Shown here piece after piece: positions 56,618 through 64,000 of a stretch of DNA of 64,000 bases. Source of the stretch: Fibrobacterota bacterium (GTDB taxonomy: Bacteria; Fibrobacterota; Chitinivibrionia; Chitinivibrionales; FEN-1185). The stretch's first letter is position 1. The number at the start of each line of letters is the position of its first letter. Position numbers and translations under genes: made by a program. The DNA lies in NCBI GenBank assembly GCA_003165595.1, contig PLWQ01000012.1:186015-250014 (forward strand), in the 5' to 3' direction. Under the pieces are notes generated by a model. That model made no database searches. It was given only the letters and a program-made list of their open reading frames with translations, and was not told the DNA's origin.

Positions 56618-58954
56618 ATGAAGACACTCAATCAGGTTTACCTGTTTTCAACAGCACTCCTTTTTTTCACGGCTGAGGCGATGGCATTAAGCTTTGTCGA
56701 CACCAGCGGTGTAGCATTAAAGATGCCTCCCGAATACGAAAATTACGCCCAGAAAGGTTCCTATTTGAACCCTACCTGGGTGGGTGAAGTTCCCGAATGG
56801 AACTACTATGACATTTTCGGCAACCATCTAACGGAAGGATTTTATCTTTTTGATATGTCGATGAACGGGAATGCAAAGAGTGAACAATCCGACATCGCTC
56901 TCTCTCCCATTCTAAAAAAGTGGTTGAATGGTATGGTGCAGGTCGGCGACATGGCCGATAACCGGGGGGTCATGGCCCTGGTTGGCGACAGGGTGGCAAC
57001 CCATTTTACGCCATTTACGTTCAATCAGAGCCTGTTTTGCGGCGCGCGTGTTGACGTATTTTTTGATTGGCTCTACGGGATGAATTCGATAACATTCATC
57101 AACTCACGAATCTCAAATACGGGAATTTACGGTATGTACATGGAGGCTTACAATATAGCGCCCAGTGCAGACTGGCTCCATGGAGTTCATGTGAACAAAA
57201 AAATCAAAGACATTTTTGATATCGGGGCCACGGTAATAGATATGCGCAATCAAGTAGATGGCAAGCCCGGCTCGTTAGTTGGCTCGTTTGACTCTCTCTT
57301 TCCAAATTCCCCGAGCGCGCTCCAAATCTACGGGCTTAACGCCGATTGTAACCTTCCAGGGCTAAAGGCGTATGGCGAATGGGCCCAAAGCCAGCAGGTT
57401 ATTGACGGCAATTTCTGGCCAAAGCCGGGCAACGTGGGTGCCCTGAATGCTCTTTGGAACGTTTTCGACCAGTTAAAAGTCGGCGGTGAAGGGTATATTG
57501 TCCAGTCCAATTATAAGACAACGTATTACGACCCGGCTTGTTCCACAGGAGATCTGTCAAGCCAAAAGTACCTGTATCAACTTGTTGAAGACAATGACGA
57601 TAAGGACCAATTTCCGGAAAACGGCCAGGAAGGCAAGGTAAATTTCCTTCCATTGGGCGGAGGAGATTGGGACGGGGTGATGCCTCTTAAGTATGATAAG
57701 AACAAGAACGGCATCTATGATTGGGAGGAAGATTTTTTGAACTACGATTGTGATCCTCCCAAGTCGGATGTTTATGTCGACCGGAACAACAATGGAATTC
57801 CGGATGAAATAGAAGACGATGCATATCCGGATTATCCTTATGTGCCCAGTTACTATCGTTCCGGCGAGCGATATTTACGGCGGAATGACAGGACCGGCAA
57901 GTTGATTGACACTGTTGTGCAAGATTCTGCCGATATCAGTTTCAATATGGAACGGCAGGTGAGCAAGGGGCTCGACGGTTTACATTTATATGGCCAATAT
58001 GATATCCTTCCAAAACTCAATTTGACCTTGGGCGGAATGTACGAAGGGAGTGAACTGAATTCATTTCAAATGAAATATCAGAATGGGCAACCGATCGGTT
58101 ATATCTATGCCTCCGAAAGGGACCTCGATCTGTACTCCCTTATTAAGTACCAACACGATTTCGCAGACGATAAGAAGCTCACCTTTAAGAATTATCTCCG
58201 CTACGTACAGGATAACATTCCCAACAATACGCTGGTCTCCCACGTGGGCAATAATCTTTCCTTCCATCAGGTTGATGTGTTGTACTACACCGTGGTGGAT
58301 CCATTGGATTACCGCGATGCGCTCGACGAAATGCTCGTAGCACAGTACGACATGTACAAGAGCCGCGGTTTCAATTTCACCACGAGAGCTAAATATGAAT
58401 TTACCAAACATTTCCCTCACCTCGACTTCAATTATACCGACGAAAATATTTCCTCCCTCATCCTCACAAACAAATGCGAATATATCTGGGCTCTCCCCTT
58501 TGCAAAAGACATGTTCTTAACCCCCAAGTATAAAAACCTCTATGAATGGGACGATTACGGTCCCAAATCAGACTCGGTTATGGACGATAAATATCGGCAT
58601 AATACCATGTCGAATAACGCCTACCTGGTGTACGATTGGAAGTTCACCCCGAAAACTTCGATATCCACCGGCGTTCAGTTCGAGCTATTTAATGACTTCT
58701 TTAATCCGCTGGAGAACTATTATCATGGAAACTGGACCATTCAATTAATGATTAAGGATAGGTATGCCGGAATGAACGTGATATTGACGACGGGAGTTTC
58801 CTTATATAATTACGTTTTTTACAGTTCCCCCGCGGGGATGGTTCATGATCCCTTCAATAATCCGATGGAACCTGATCCATACAGCAATCCGTTCGGGGTT
58901 ACAGACAATATTCAATCATATTATTTGTTTCTCAAGATCCATTGTGGATTCTAG
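56618..58954 (+). CDS. outer-membrane beta-barrel protein with calcium-loop-like segment
   Basis: A 778-residue protein with a signal peptide (about 1-22) and alternating aromatic beta-strands throughout, ending in Cys-Gly-Phe, a typical barrel terminus. A middle segment (about 355-400) contains two Asp/Asn-rich loops, 'DKNKNGIYDWEED' and 'DRNNNGIPDEIEDD', which match dockerin or EF-hand-type calcium loops. Many Tyr and Trp residues line the strands. The transported or bound substrate is not evident. AAGGAG lies ahead of the ATG. It lies 123 bases after the lipoprotein gene, possibly as partners. Confidence 0.7.
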   Translation: MKTLNQVYLFSTALLFFTAEAMALSFVDTSGVALKMPPEYENYAQKGSYLNPTWVGEVPEWNYYDIFGNHLTEGFYLFDMSMNGNAKSEQSDIALSPILKKWLNGMVQVGDMADNRGVMALVGDRVATHFTPFTFNQSLFCGARVDVFFDWLYGMNSITFINSRISNTGIYGMYMEAYNIAPSADWLHGVHVNKKIKDIFDIGATVIDMRNQVDGKPGSLVGSFDSLFPNSPSALQIYGLNADCNLPGLKAYGEWAQSQQVIDGNFWPKPGNVGALNALWNVFDQLKVGGEGYIVQSNYKTTYYDPACSTGDLSSQKYLYQLVEDNDDKDQFPENGQEGKVNFLPLGGGDWDGVMPLKYDKNKNGIYDWEEDFLNYDCDPPKSDVYVDRNNNGIPDEIEDDAYPDYPYVPSYYRSGERYLRRNDRTGKLIDTVVQDSADISFNMERQVSKGLDGLHLYGQYDILPKLNLTLGGMYEGSELNSFQMKYQNGQPIGYIYASERDLDLYSLIKYQHDFADDKKLTFKNYLRYVQDNIPNNTLVSHVGNNLSFHQVDVLYYTVVDPLDYRDALDEMLVAQYDMYKSRGFNFTTRAKYEFTKHFPHLDFNYTDENISSLILTNKCEYIWALPFAKDMFLTPKYKNLYEWDDYGPKSDSVMDDKYRHNTMSNNAYLVYDWKFTPKTSISTGVQFELFNDFFNPLENYYHGNWTIQLMIKDRYAGMNVILTTGVSLYNYVFYSSPAGMVHDPFNNPMEPDPYSNPFGVTDNIQSYYLFLKIHCGF

Positions 58955-58989
58955 GAGCCAAAACCGAATCAACAGCAGAAGGGAAAGAA

Positions 58990-59916
58990 ATGAGGGTGAC
59001 GATCAAACGCTTTTTACTCTTAATACTTCCTTTTATTCTCATAAATGGAAATTATGCGTACGGCCAGTTTAAGGCAAAGAATGTTTTTATTGTCGTCGGA
59101 GACCAATTCCGGCATGATGAATCCTTCGGTAGCCCGACCCATGCCTTAATCCCTCATCTTTGGAACGACATGGTTCCCAATGCCAGTCGCTGTGTTACCT
59201 TTTATGGGAATCCTTCCTACATGGCCCTGGTTCATCTAGCCATAATCACCGGTTCCTGGAAAGATCTCCGGCGTTCAAACCAGGATGACATTCCGGAACA
59301 ACCTACCATGTTTGAGTACTTCCGTAAAGGCCTCGGGAAGGATAAAAAATCATGCTATTTCATCACCAGTAAGCCGGAACTTAATTTCCTGACGTACAGC
59401 AATAGTGAAGATTATGGCGAAAATTTTGGCGCCACCGCTGAGTTTACAAAAGAAAAAAACAATGATGAAGAGCTCTATACCAAACTCACCGCTTACATGA
59501 AAACGAGCCATCCCCAGCTTGTCTTTGTCATTCTGGGGGGCGCAAAGAGCTTTAATAAGAAGCAGGTACCGGAAGATATGGTCCGCTATCGGAAACAGCT
59601 CAAGGAGATGGATGATCACCTATACAGAATCTGGATGGCTGTCCAGGCGGATCCCGTATACAAGGATAAAACGGATTTCTTCTTTCTCAATGACCATGGC
59701 GATATTCTCTTACAGCAGGATTGTGATGACGAATGTAAGAGGTACCTGGTTATAGTGGCCTTAGGTCCTGATATCAAGAAGAATTATTCGACGGAAAACA
59801 AATGGAGACAGATTAATATCTGCCCGACGGTGGGCAAGATTCTCGGTTTCCCCACCCCGCGGGTGGATAAGGATGCAACAATGATAGATGATTTCTTTCT
59901 GAACGGCGGTAAATAA
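58990..59916 (+). CDS. exported alkaline phosphatase/sulfatase-superfamily protein
   Basis: A 308-residue protein with a signal peptide (MRVTIKRFLLLILPF onward to about residue 25). It has the superfamily's metal-site segments: Asp in 'IVVGDQFRHD', a possible nucleophile region 'GNPSYMALVHLAIITGSW', and the distal 'FFFLNDHGDILL'. The usual Cys/Ser-x-Pro-x-Arg sulfatase signature is not present, so it is a divergent family member, possibly a phosphoesterase, or not catalytic. It is AT-rich and lies between the barrel gene and a membrane iron-sulfur gene. Confidence 0.6.
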   Translation: MRVTIKRFLLLILPFILINGNYAYGQFKAKNVFIVVGDQFRHDESFGSPTHALIPHLWNDMVPNASRCVTFYGNPSYMALVHLAIITGSWKDLRRSNQDDIPEQPTMFEYFRKGLGKDKKSCYFITSKPELNFLTYSNSEDYGENFGATAEFTKEKNNDEELYTKLTAYMKTSHPQLVFVILGGAKSFNKKQVPEDMVRYRKQLKEMDDHLYRIWMAVQADPVYKDKTDFFFLNDHGDILLQQDCDDECKRYLVIVALGPDIKKNYSTENKWRQINICPTVGKILGFPTPRVDKDATMIDDFFLNGGK

Positions 59917-59917
59917 T

Positions 59918-60904
59918 ATGCTGAAAATAACAAGGTTGAAATTGGGTGTCCAAATAGTCTTTTTCCTCCTCATTGTATACCTTGGCTATGCAGGGGTACG
60001 ACTGATCGAGTGGAAGAATATTTCCCTCGTGCTTCCTACGTTAAGCTGTTACTATACGAATCACCGGATAGCCCAATGTTTTATACGTTCCTTGCAGGAG
60101 GGACTTTCCGCCGGTTGGAAGGTTGGGTATAGTACCCTGCTCGTACCCGTAATACTGCTTGTGATTTTCGGTTTGATTTTTGGGCGCGCATGGTGCTCAT
60201 GGGTCTGCCCGCTGGGATTCGTACAGGATTTATCCATCCGTATTCGAAAACTTCTAAAGATAGGCTATTACAACTTATCGGATAATTTGAAACAGGTATC
60301 GGTATTGGTTAGATGGATCTTTGTGATTGCCATTCTATTCATCGCCATGGGCATTGGTATTCCCCATTTCTTCTTAAAGGAGTACCAATACGATCTCATT
60401 ACCCCTTTTTGTCAAATCTGCCCGAGCAAACAAATCTTCCCCTTTGTTGAAGGAAGATTCAAGGAAATGTTCACGGTGGATACTATCAGTACCTTGTCCG
60501 CCGTAATGTCCTACCTGGCAATTGGCGTTTTTGTTTTTTATCTGCTCACCACTTCTTTTATCCGGAGGATGTGGTGCAGGCTGTGCCCGATGGGTGCCAT
60601 TCTCGGATTATTTAACAGGTTTTCATTTCTTTCATTGCGTAAGGAAGGAAAACGCTGTACCAAATGCGGCGTTTGCCAGAGGAGCTGCCCCGTGCAGGTC
60701 ACGGAGGTGTACGAAGAAAAAAAGAAAGAGAAGATAGCTTCATCTGATTGCACTTTATGTTTCCGCTGTGTGGAAATGTGCCCGGAGAAAGACGCATTAA
60801 AAGTCGGCCTCTTCAAATTTCCGATCGCGCGGTCAAAATACAAAAGGTTTTTACAATCGAGTGCGGTGAAAGTAACTAAATTGCAAAAGGAGAATTCCCG
60901 GTGA
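59918..60904 (+). CDS. NapH-like membrane 4Fe-4S protein
   Basis: A 328-residue membrane protein of the NapH/NosR/CcoG-type polyferredoxin class with about five helices. Cys motifs are 'CSWVCPLG', 'CRLCPMG', and two ferredoxin motifs 'CTKCGVCQRSCP' and 'CTLCFRCVEMCP' in the soluble C-terminal domain. A further 'CQICPSK' lies in a loop. Such proteins pass electrons from quinol or another membrane pool to soluble partners. The stop overlaps the next start as GTGA, tying it to the HgdB-like protein, for which it may be the electron donor. The start directly follows the phosphatase-like gene with a poor ribosome site. Confidence 0.8.
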   Translation: MLKITRLKLGVQIVFFLLIVYLGYAGVRLIEWKNISLVLPTLSCYYTNHRIAQCFIRSLQEGLSAGWKVGYSTLLVPVILLVIFGLIFGRAWCSWVCPLGFVQDLSIRIRKLLKIGYYNLSDNLKQVSVLVRWIFVIAILFIAMGIGIPHFFLKEYQYDLITPFCQICPSKQIFPFVEGRFKEMFTVDTISTLSAVMSYLAIGVFVFYLLTTSFIRRMWCRLCPMGAILGLFNRFSFLSLRKEGKRCTKCGVCQRSCPVQVTEVYEEKKKEKIASSDCTLCFRCVEMCPEKDALKVGLFKFPIARSKYKRFLQSSAVKVTKLQKENSR

Positions 60905-62238
60905 AAACCAACAATGATCCAAAATATCTTCCAACGCTTGACCCTGCGGAAAAGGATGAACTGCAAAAGGCATTCAAGGCCGGCGTTCAAAAGACCGTCG
61001 CCGAAAACATCGAGAAGATGAAACAGGTTCCCAATCGTCCCAAAGCCATGGAATATTTCGACCAGGTGGCCGATTTTTTCGGTCAAAGGGAAAAAGAGAT
61101 CCGTGAATTTAAAGCGCAGGGGGGAAAGGTAATCGGCTTTGCCTGCATGTTAGCGCCCGTTGAACTTATACTGGCCGCAGGCGCCATTCCTGTTCGTATT
61201 GATTCAGGGTTCTATACGCCGAGCAAGATCGGGGATAGAATTGTTCCGGTGGAGGTCTGCCCAGTCGTCAGGTCCATGATCGGCCTGGCAATGGCCAATC
61301 TCTATCCTTATCTTGAAATGTGCGATGTTATCATCTCTCCCAATACGTGCGATGGGAAAACAAAGGTGTGCGAGATTTTGACCGATGCGTTTCCCGTGTG
61401 GGAGATGAATGTACCCAGAATAAAGGACACCCCGCAGGCAAAGAGTTATTGGCTTGAACAGGTAAAAGAGATAAAGGGAAAGATTGAAAAGCTCACGGGC
61501 AGGTCAATAACCGGCAAAGCAATGCGTACTGCAATAGAAACGACCCTTAAGGCCACAGCAGCATCCCGTCGGTTGCTGGATTTACGGAAAGGCTCTCCTC
61601 TCATTTCCGGAAGGGATGCCATGCTGGTGGATCAGATGAGCTACTTTGACGATCTCAAGAGATGGACGGATAAAACCAACCTGCTCTGTGATGAGCTTGA
61701 AAGGAAAGCGGTTGATAAGTCATATGTTGCTGCAGAAGATACACCGAGGATTTTACTGACCGGTTCTCCAATGATATGGCCGGATTGCTGGAAAATCCCC
61801 AATCTGATTGAAGAATCAAAACCGCAGGGCTTGATTGTTGCGGATGAATTCTGCTCCGGCGACCGGATATACTACGACCCTGTAGGGGTTGATGAAGGGT
61901 CGGCCGGTGATATGCTGAAGGCCATAGCAGAACGATATATTATGCCGTGCACCTGCCCTTGCTTCACCTCGGAAGACGGGAACCAGGACAGGATCGACAA
62001 GTTGCTAACACTTGTAAAGGACTACAAGATCAGCGGCGTGATCTATCATGTGATACGTGGTTGTCATCTGTATGCCATGGAATATATGCGCCTGAAGCGT
62101 CTGTTCGAAAAAGAGAAAATTCCGATATACTACCTTGATACGGAATACAGTCGCGAGGACAGCGGACAAATGAAAACAAGAATCGAAGCCTTTCTTGAGA
62201 TGTTGGCGACAAAGACCCAAACCGATGATCTGTATTAA
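60901..62238 (+). CDS. HgdB/BcrB/DCCP-family ATP-dependent reductase component
   Basis: A 445-residue protein of the 2-hydroxyacyl-CoA dehydratase / benzoyl-CoA reductase / double-cubane-cluster-protein family. The family's N-terminal fold 'GKVIGFACMLAPVELILAAGA' is present (split here by Cys82). Cys82, Cys120, Cys150 and a cluster at 350/352/354, plus Cys318 and Cys388, are candidates for iron-sulfur ligands. Classical dehydratases need two different subunits, but only one is encoded here, as in double-cubane cluster proteins, which act as homodimers. The start is GTG overlapping the upstream stop. The substrate is unknown. Confidence 0.8.
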   Translation: MKTNNDPKYLPTLDPAEKDELQKAFKAGVQKTVAENIEKMKQVPNRPKAMEYFDQVADFFGQREKEIREFKAQGGKVIGFACMLAPVELILAAGAIPVRIDSGFYTPSKIGDRIVPVEVCPVVRSMIGLAMANLYPYLEMCDVIISPNTCDGKTKVCEILTDAFPVWEMNVPRIKDTPQAKSYWLEQVKEIKGKIEKLTGRSITGKAMRTAIETTLKATAASRRLLDLRKGSPLISGRDAMLVDQMSYFDDLKRWTDKTNLLCDELERKAVDKSYVAAEDTPRILLTGSPMIWPDCWKIPNLIEESKPQGLIVADEFCSGDRIYYDPVGVDEGSAGDMLKAIAERYIMPCTCPCFTSEDGNQDRIDKLLTLVKDYKISGVIYHVIRGCHLYAMEYMRLKRLFEKEKIPIYYLDTEYSREDSGQMKTRIEAFLEMLATKTQTDDLY

Positions 62239-62259
62239 ACTGAAGGAGTATCGATTACA

Positions 62260-63978
62260 ATGATCAGCACAGGAATAGACGTAGGCGCAAGAAACGTAAA
62301 GGTAGTCATTGTCAACGATGGGAAGGTTGTCGCCAAGAGCATGGTACCCACCGGATTCGATCCGTCGGTCTCCGCCAGCGATGCATTACGTAAGGCCATA
62401 GAACAAAGCGGCCTGGCGGAATCCGATATCAAACAAATAATCGCTACCGGCGTCAATGCCGAAATGACCTCACACGCCACGGGAAAGGTGAGCATGGTGC
62501 GTGCCATGGCGAAGGCCGGCACCTATTTATTTCCAAATGCGAAAACAGTGATCGATGTGGGCGCAGAGGATGCGAGAGCGGTCAAGTGCGACGAGAAAGG
62601 AAATATAGCGGATTTCGTGGCCAATGACCGCTGTGCGGCGGGCGCGGGCGCGTTCATCGAGGCCATGACAAGGGCGCTGGAGCTGAATCTGGAAGAGATG
62701 GGCTCCCTGTCGCTCAAGGCCGAAAAAGCGATCCCGATGAATGCCCAGTGTGTTATCTTCGGCGAATCGGAAGTTGTCACCTTAATTCATCAAAAAACTC
62801 CAAAAGCGGATATTGCGAGGGCAGTCTACGACGCCATGTCCGATAGAATCTCTTCCATGGTCAGAAGATTGGGTATAAATCCTGATGTTGTACTCATAGG
62901 AGGAGTAGCCAAAGACGTTGGCCTGGTGAGTTCTCTTAAAAGCAAATTGGGGGTAGACCTGCTTATTCCGGAAGAACCCGAGTTCGCTTCCGCATTGGGA
63001 GCAGCGCTTTCTTCGGCCCTGGAGCATATTGAAGACCGTGTTATTTCGTTGCCCAAGGTAGAGATGGGCGATGGCGATAACGGAAAAGGCGCAAAGAAAG
63101 AATATTGGAGATGGCCGGAATACAGAAAAACCGTAGAAGGAATGGATCCAAAAAAGGCCAAGATAATCTCCGCCGGTATTGATGTCGGTTCCGTGGGTTC
63201 GAAGGCTGCGGTCATGCTCGATGGAGAGATATATACTTGGGCCATTATGCGGACGGGCTCAAATAGCCCGGAAAGTGCAACGAAGATTTTGAATTGGGCA
63301 TTGGAGGGCACGGGTCTTACGGAAAAAGATGTTCACTATATCGTGGGAACCGGGTATGGAAGAGTCAACGTGCCTATGGCAAAAAAGGCGATTACGGAAA
63401 TCGCCTGTCACGGAAGGGGTGCGTCATATATCTGGGGACCTACGGTTAAAACCGTGTTGGATGTGGGCGGTCAGGATATCAAAGCCATCCGCATCGATGA
63501 AAAGGGCAAAATAACCTCGTTTCTTATGAATGATAAATGCGCAGCAGGGACGGGAAGAGGGATGGAAGTCATTGCAGACCTTTTATCGGTACCTATCCAG
63601 GAGGTTGGTGCGCACTCATTGCAAGTCGAGAAAGATCCGCCTCCGGTGAGTTCGACCTGCGTCGTCTTTGCCAAATCCGAGTCGGTATCGCTCTTGCGAA
63701 AGGGATGGACCAAGGAAATGGTACTGGCATCGTACTGTAATGCAATGTCTCTCAGAATGCATGAATTGCTGAATAAGGTAGGTATTGAGCCGAATTTTGT
63801 CATTACAGGCGGTCAATCCAAAAATATCGGGATCGTAAAGAGGATAGAGAGGCTCATTGGTTTCAATTGCCTCCCGCTGCCGCAGAATAGAAATTGTGAA
63901 TTGGATCCTCAAACGGCAGGTGCCATTGGGGCAGCGCTTTTTTCCAAGGCACTGTACGAGAAAGAACAGAGAGCATAA
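62260..63978 (+). CDS. tandem-fused HgdC/BcrA/BcrD-type ATPase (activator of the upstream protein)
   Basis: A 572-residue protein with two complete ASKHA ATPase modules, residues about 1-255 and 301-572, joined by a charged linker. Both halves keep the phosphate-loop (GIDVG), the second phosphate motif (DVGAED / DVGGQD) and the two iron-sulfur Cys of the activator family: Cys125 and Cys164 in the first half, Cys427 and Cys467 in the second. In known systems one 4Fe-4S cluster is shared at a homodimer (HgdC) or BcrA-BcrD interface, so the fusion may form both halves in one chain. It uses ATP to drive very-low-potential electrons into the HgdB-like partner. TGAAGGAGT precedes the ATG. Confidence 0.85.
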   Translation: MISTGIDVGARNVKVVIVNDGKVVAKSMVPTGFDPSVSASDALRKAIEQSGLAESDIKQIIATGVNAEMTSHATGKVSMVRAMAKAGTYLFPNAKTVIDVGAEDARAVKCDEKGNIADFVANDRCAAGAGAFIEAMTRALELNLEEMGSLSLKAEKAIPMNAQCVIFGESEVVTLIHQKTPKADIARAVYDAMSDRISSMVRRLGINPDVVLIGGVAKDVGLVSSLKSKLGVDLLIPEEPEFASALGAALSSALEHIEDRVISLPKVEMGDGDNGKGAKKEYWRWPEYRKTVEGMDPKKAKIISAGIDVGSVGSKAAVMLDGEIYTWAIMRTGSNSPESATKILNWALEGTGLTEKDVHYIVGTGYGRVNVPMAKKAITEIACHGRGASYIWGPTVKTVLDVGGQDIKAIRIDEKGKITSFLMNDKCAAGTGRGMEVIADLLSVPIQEVGAHSLQVEKDPPPVSSTCVVFAKSESVSLLRKGWTKEMVLASYCNAMSLRMHELLNKVGIEPNFVITGGQSKNIGIVKRIERLIGFNCLPLPQNRNCELDPQTAGAIGAALFSKALYEKEQRA

Positions 63979-64000
63979 AGAACGGAAGCGAAGTTTACAT

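Overview
The window looks like a chromosomal segment of a Gram-negative (two-membrane), respiring, polysaccharide-degrading bacterium, most likely in the FCB supergroup. Fibrobacterota of the Chitinivibrionia type is my best guess, at moderate to low confidence. The clues are a secreted GH2-type glycosidase, several lipoproteins, C-terminal tails of the GVYFVR/GVYIS sorting-domain kind, a beta-barrel outer-membrane protein ending in Phe, and no phage or plasmid backbone. No rRNA, convincing tRNA or CRISPR array was seen.

Layout. 1-5.5 kb: a GH2 glycosidase, a DUF2442 protein and a large repeat-containing lipoprotein. 6-12.3 kb: small secreted proteins, a GGDEF protein paired with a MuF-like protein, and an NtrC-type regulator followed by a histidine kinase that seems to have lost its phosphoacceptor part. 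12.3-29.5 kb (minus strand): a complete complex I operon (nuoA, B, CD fused, E-N). It runs into a UbiA-type prenyltransferase and a small membrane protein, with a trans-prenyl diphosphate synthase further on, so NADH oxidation and isoprenoid-quinone synthesis sit together. 29.8-34 kb: transketolase, an rpiB remnant, transaldolase and a diheme cytochrome c. 34.5-37.4 kb: a three-gene proton-pumping transhydrogenase. 37.5-40 kb: an unknown protein, ClpS, a methyltransferase and a secreted protein. 40.4-50.8 kb: recC-recB-recD followed by a YycJ-like metallo-beta-lactamase-fold protein. 50.9-55.3 kb: a serine hydrolase, small secreted proteins or lipoproteins, and a Tat-exported aldo/keto reductase with two 4Fe-4S clusters.

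55.9-64 kb (plus strand, visibly AT-richer) is the most unusual part. It holds a lipoprotein, an outer-membrane barrel with calcium-loop-like motifs, an exported alkaline-phosphatase-superfamily protein, a NapH-like membrane iron-sulfur protein, a single Cys-rich HgdB/BcrB/DCCP-family protein and a tandem-fused HgdC/BcrA/BcrD-type ATPase. Together they suggest an ATP-driven, very-low-potential reductase tied to the cell envelope. I cannot name its substrate.

Internal breakage and repeats recur. The kinase has an internal loss, rpiB is reduced to about 14 recognisable residues, and an orphan sorting-domain tail keeps its terminator. Perfect palindromes lie inside nuoG and recB, and dispersed intergenic repeats sit inside or beside the nuo operon.
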